DNA of 7,471 nt from Anaerofilum sp. (GTDB taxonomy: Bacteria > Bacillota > Clostridia > Oscillospirales > Ruminococcaceae), in assembly GCA_020024115.1 (NCBI GenBank), contig JAHHUF010000086.1:1-7471 (forward strand). Reading direction: 5' to 3'. Below are positions 5,264-7,471 of this stretch, piece after piece (the first letter of the stretch is position 1; each line of letters begins with the position of its first letter). The notes beneath the pieces are model-generated. The model did no database searches. It was not told the origin of the DNA and saw only the letters and a list, made by a program, of their open reading frames with translations. Position numbers and translations under genes: made by a program.

Positions 5264-6539
5264 ATTTGCGTAGAATAATGCTGTCGCGCTCTGGCCCTAC
5301 CGAAACATAGCCGATATGGCAGCCGATTGCCTTTTCTACATATTCAACATATTGCTGTGCCTGTATGGGTAAATCTTCCCATTTGCGAATGTGAGAAATG
5401 TCACACTTCCATCCATCCAAATACCCAACAACAGGTTTTGTGTCATTGAGTGCTGTGGGGAATGGGAAGGTGTCAATCTGCTCACCATTCAATAGATAAT
5501 GAGAGCATACAGGAATTTTATCCATATAACTCAAGACATCCATTTTTGTTAGTGCAATGCAAGTGGCAGCTTGTGTTTCCACACCGTAACGGGTTGCAAC
5601 CAAATCAATGGGGCCAACACGACGGGGACGGCCGGTTTTTGCACCATATTCTCCACCAGCTTGACGCAAAGCCTCTGCTTCCTCTCCAAACCATTCACAG
5701 GTGAATGGACCTTCTCCGACACAGGTGGAATATGCTTTTACAACACCCACAACATCGTCAATTTTGGCGCAGGGAATTCCAGAACCAACAGGAGCAAATG
5801 CAGCGATGGTATTGGAAGAAGTAGTATAAGGATAAATACCATAATCCAAGTCACGCAGTGCGCCTAGCTGTGCCTCAAACAAAATGCTTTTGCCTTCTTT
5901 TTGAGCATTTTTCAAAAACAAACCGGTGTCACAGATATAAGGTTTGATTTTTTCAGCATAGGTGTCCACCCATTCCATCAGCATTTCCAATGTGTAAGGT
6001 TTTGCACCATACACATTCACTAAAATTTGATTTTTCCACTCCAAAAGGTCAGCCAGATGCGCTTTTAGCTGGTTGGGGTAAAGCAGTTCACCTGCCATAA
6101 CGGTTTTCTTTTGGTATTTGTCAGAGTAAAAGGGAGCAATGCCTTGTTTGGTAGAGCCGAATTTTTTGTCTTTCAAACGCAGTTCTTCCAGCGAGTCCAA
6201 ATCGCGGTGCCAAGGCAGCAGCAAAGATGCACGGTCGCTGATTTTTAGGTTTTCAGGGGTAAGTGCGACATTTTGATTTATGACTTCCTGCATTTCTTTC
6301 CACAGGTTTTCACAATCCAATGCAACACCGTTTCCCAAAATATTTACTACACCGTTGGTGAAGATGCCGGAAGGAAGCAGATGAAGGGCAAATTTGCCAT
6401 ATTGATTGATAATGGTGTGCCCTGCGTTGCCGCCACCCTGATACCGCACAACAATATCATAGTTTTGGGTCAGCAGGTCTACCATACGCCCTTTTCCTTC
6501 ATCGCCCCAGTTAATGCCAACAATTGCACAATTCGACAT
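5262..6539 (-). CDS. purA: Adenylosuccinate synthetase (divergent clostridial type)
   Basis: PurA joins aspartate to IMP using GTP, forming adenylosuccinate, the first step from IMP to AMP. From ATG at 6539 the protein has 425 residues, the usual size. Seen in sequence: the N-terminal loop GINWGDEGKG at residues 8-17 with catalytic Asp13; GGGNAGHT at 35-42 with catalytic His41; YPYTTSSNT at 236-244; GEGPFTCE at 275-282; TGRPRRVGPIDLVATRYG at 302-319; KMDVL at 332-336; and SVGPERDSI near the end. Two IMP-site segments are unusual: GSTKQGIAP at 128-136, where most enzymes have GTTGRGIGP, and FEAQLGALRD at 221-230, where most have FEGAQGALLD. The ATG lies nine bases after GGAGG (6549-6553); an adjacent TTG at 6542 could also start but is less likely. 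It is the middle gene, 18 bases after purC and 13 before purB. Confidence 0.95.
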   Translation of the reverse strand: MSNCAIVGINWGDEGKGRMVDLLTQNYDIVVRYQGGGNAGHTIINQYGKFALHLLPSGIFTNGVVNILGNGVALDCENLWKEMQEVINQNVALTPENLKISDRASLLLPWHRDLDSLEELRLKDKKFGSTKQGIAPFYSDKYQKKTVMAGELLYPNQLKAHLADLLEWKNQILVNVYGAKPYTLEMLMEWVDTYAEKIKPYICDTGLFLKNAQKEGKSILFEAQLGALRDLDYGIYPYTTSSNTIAAFAPVGSGIPCAKIDDVVGVVKAYSTCVGEGPFTCEWFGEEAEALRQAGGEYGAKTGRPRRVGPIDLVATRYGVETQAATCIALTKMDVLSYMDKIPVCSHYLLNGEQIDTFPFPTALNDTKPVVGYLDGWKCDISHIRKWEDLPIQAQQYVEYVEKAIGCHIGYVSVGPERDSIILRK

Positions 6540-6557
6540 CAAGAATATCCTCCAAAA

Positions 6558-7271
6558 TTATTTATGATTTAACAAGCGATTCATTACTTCGGAATAAGCA
6601 TCCTCTACACCGCCCATATCACGGCGGAAGCGGTCTTTATCCAATTTTTCTTTGGTTTTGGAATCCCACAAACGGCAGGTATCAGGGCTGATTTCGTCAG
6701 CCAAAATAATGCTGCCATCGCTGGTTTTGCCAAACTCCAATTTAAAGTCTACCAAAGTTATGCCACACTCATTCCAAAAAGCCTTCAAAACTTCATTTAC
6801 CTGAAATGCGTATTTTTTGATGGTTTCGATTTCTTCGGGTGTAGCCAGTTTCAAAGCCAGTGCATGATAGTCATTCAGCAGAGGGTCACCCAAATCATCG
6901 TTTTTATAAGAAAATTCAATTGTGGGTTGGTCAAATACAATGCCTTCTTCAACACCGTATTTTTTGGAGAAAGAACCCGCAGAAATGTTGCGGATGATAA
7001 CCTCCAAAGGAACGATGGAAACTTTTTTTACAACGGTTTCGCGCTCGCTTAATTCTTCTACATAATGGGTAGGAATGCCTGCCTGTTCCAATCGCTCCAT
7101 AAGACGATTGCTCATTTGGTTGTTAATAACACCTTTGCCAGCAATGGAACCTTTTTTCAAGCCATTGAATGCAGTCGCATCATCTTTGTACTCAACAATA
7201 AGCAGTTCTGGAGAATCGGTCAAATAAACTTTTTTTGCTTTTCCTTCATAAAGTTGTTTTGTTTTTTTCAT
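6558..7271 (-). CDS. purC: Phosphoribosylaminoimidazole-succinocarboxamide synthase (SAICAR synthetase)
   Basis: PurC condenses CAIR with aspartate using ATP to make SAICAR, the eighth step of de novo IMP synthesis. The 237-residue single-domain enzyme has the normal bacterial length. Seen in sequence: LYEGKAKKVY at residues 7-16, forming the nucleotide-binding N-terminal loop; DDATAFNG at 30-37; GKGVINNQMSN at 45-55; the family signature region VIIRNISAGSFSKKYG at 91-106; LVDFKLEFG at 173-181; and LADEISPDTCRLWD at 190-203. ATG at 7271 follows GGAGG (7279-7283) by seven bases. It is the first purine gene inside the window, with a candidate promoter about 60 bases upstream; whether purE or others precede it is outside the window. 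Its product SAICAR is the substrate of PurB, encoded two genes downstream. Confidence 0.97.
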   Translation of the reverse strand: MKKTKQLYEGKAKKVYLTDSPELLIVEYKDDATAFNGLKKGSIAGKGVINNQMSNRLMERLEQAGIPTHYVEELSERETVVKKVSIVPLEVIIRNISAGSFSKKYGVEEGIVFDQPTIEFSYKNDDLGDPLLNDYHALALKLATPEEIETIKKYAFQVNEVLKAFWNECGITLVDFKLEFGKTSDGSIILADEISPDTCRLWDSKTKEKLDKDRFRRDMGGVEDAYSEVMNRLLNHK

Positions 7272-7308
7272 AGGTAGACCTCCAATTTGTAAAATCTATC
7301 TCAGTGTT

Positions 7309-7324
7309 GTGCTTTTATCAGCAC
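7309..7324 (-). repeat. Small hairpin at the predicted 5' end of the pur mRNA
   Basis: GTGCT (7324-7320) and AGCAC (7313-7309) on the minus strand form a five-bp stem around a six-base loop, right at the predicted start of the transcript. It could protect the 5' end or be a small operator; no known riboswitch fold is visible. Confidence 0.3.
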
Positions 7325-7331
7325 TTTTACT

Positions 7332-7360
7332 ATAATAACAAATTTACAGCTTTTTGGCTA
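7332..7360 (-). promoter_or_regulatory. Candidate promoter of the purC-purA-purB operon
   Basis: Reading the minus strand, TAGCCA (7360-7355, four of six) and TATTAT (7337-7332, five of six) are separated by 17 bases; transcription would begin near 7325, about 54 bases before purC. The remaining upstream DNA to the window edge shows no recognisable gene. A clear PurR box pair or purine/ZTP riboswitch was not found. Confidence 0.45.
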
Positions 7361-7471
7361 TATCAGGATAACCAAGAAACAACCTTTTTTGCAATGATGT
7401 TTTAGGCAAGACGGCACAAATTTCGACAAAAGATGAACTTACCATAAAGGTGTGAATTTTTTGTCATATTC

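Noticed and set aside
6540..6542. TTG as the start of purA (one codon earlier)
   Set aside because: ATG immediately follows with better spacing (nine bases) from GGAGG, and PurA proteins normally begin MSxxAIVG-like.
7361..7471. Possible small minus-strand gene (start at 7466, about 21 codons) or PurR box/riboswitch upstream of purC
   Set aside because: The peptide has no convincing ribosome binding site or family. Only an isolated CGAA core is present and no purine or ZTP riboswitch core could be traced.
1..7471. CRISPR arrays, tRNA genes, transposase genes or phage att sites
   Set aside because: No spaced direct repeats, cloverleaf-like segments, transposase motifs or terminal inverted repeats with target duplications were seen.

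Overview
The window looks like chromosome from a low-to-mid-GC anaerobic member of the Bacillota, most likely class Clostridia. The reasons are strong AAAGGAGG-type ribosome binding sites, consensus sigma-A promoters, U-tract hairpin terminators, a V-type ATPase subunit, a DUF3793 gene next to a flavodoxin, and a clostridial type of PurA/PurB. The genus cannot be fixed from the sequence alone. No rRNA, tRNA, CRISPR array, insertion sequence or phage gene was seen.

Layout, left to right. (1) 2-412, plus strand: the C-terminal part of V-type ATPase subunit D, closed by a strong terminator at 422-460. (2) 413-672: non-coding, with two candidate promoters facing right. (3) 673-1446, plus: a DUF1624 (heparan-alpha-glucosaminide N-acetyltransferase-like) membrane protein. 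(4) 1495-2258, plus: a metallo-beta-lactamase-fold hydrolase split by a -1 frameshift near 1875 and carrying several altered conserved glycines. It is probably a pseudogene. (5) 2297-2332: a perfect 14-bp hairpin with A/T flanks, serving as a bidirectional terminator between convergent units. (6) 2495-3550, minus: a two-gene unit, DUF3793 then flavodoxin. It has a near-consensus promoter at 3644-3672, two GTTAG-N6-CTAAC palindromes at +1 and just before the ribosome binding site, and a UUCG hairpin with a U tract in the leader. (7) 3763-3802: terminator of the purine operon. (8) 3833-7271, minus: purC-purA-purB, tightly spaced, with a candidate promoter at 7332-7360.

How the genes work together. 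PurC and PurA each add aspartate (to CAIR and to IMP), and PurB removes fumarate from both products (SAICAR and adenylosuccinate). The operon therefore gathers the two aspartate-amination/fumarate-release pairs of purine synthesis. The DUF3793-flavodoxin unit looks like a repressed, inducible module. Flavodoxin commonly replaces ferredoxin under iron limitation, and the palindromes share TTAG/CTAA half-sites with DtxR/IdeR-type sites although the spacing differs, so a metal-responsive repressor is a reasonable but unproven inference.

The most interesting targets are the operator/leader architecture of the DUF3793-flavodoxin unit, the decay of the metallo-hydrolase gene, and the unusual active-site segments of PurA.
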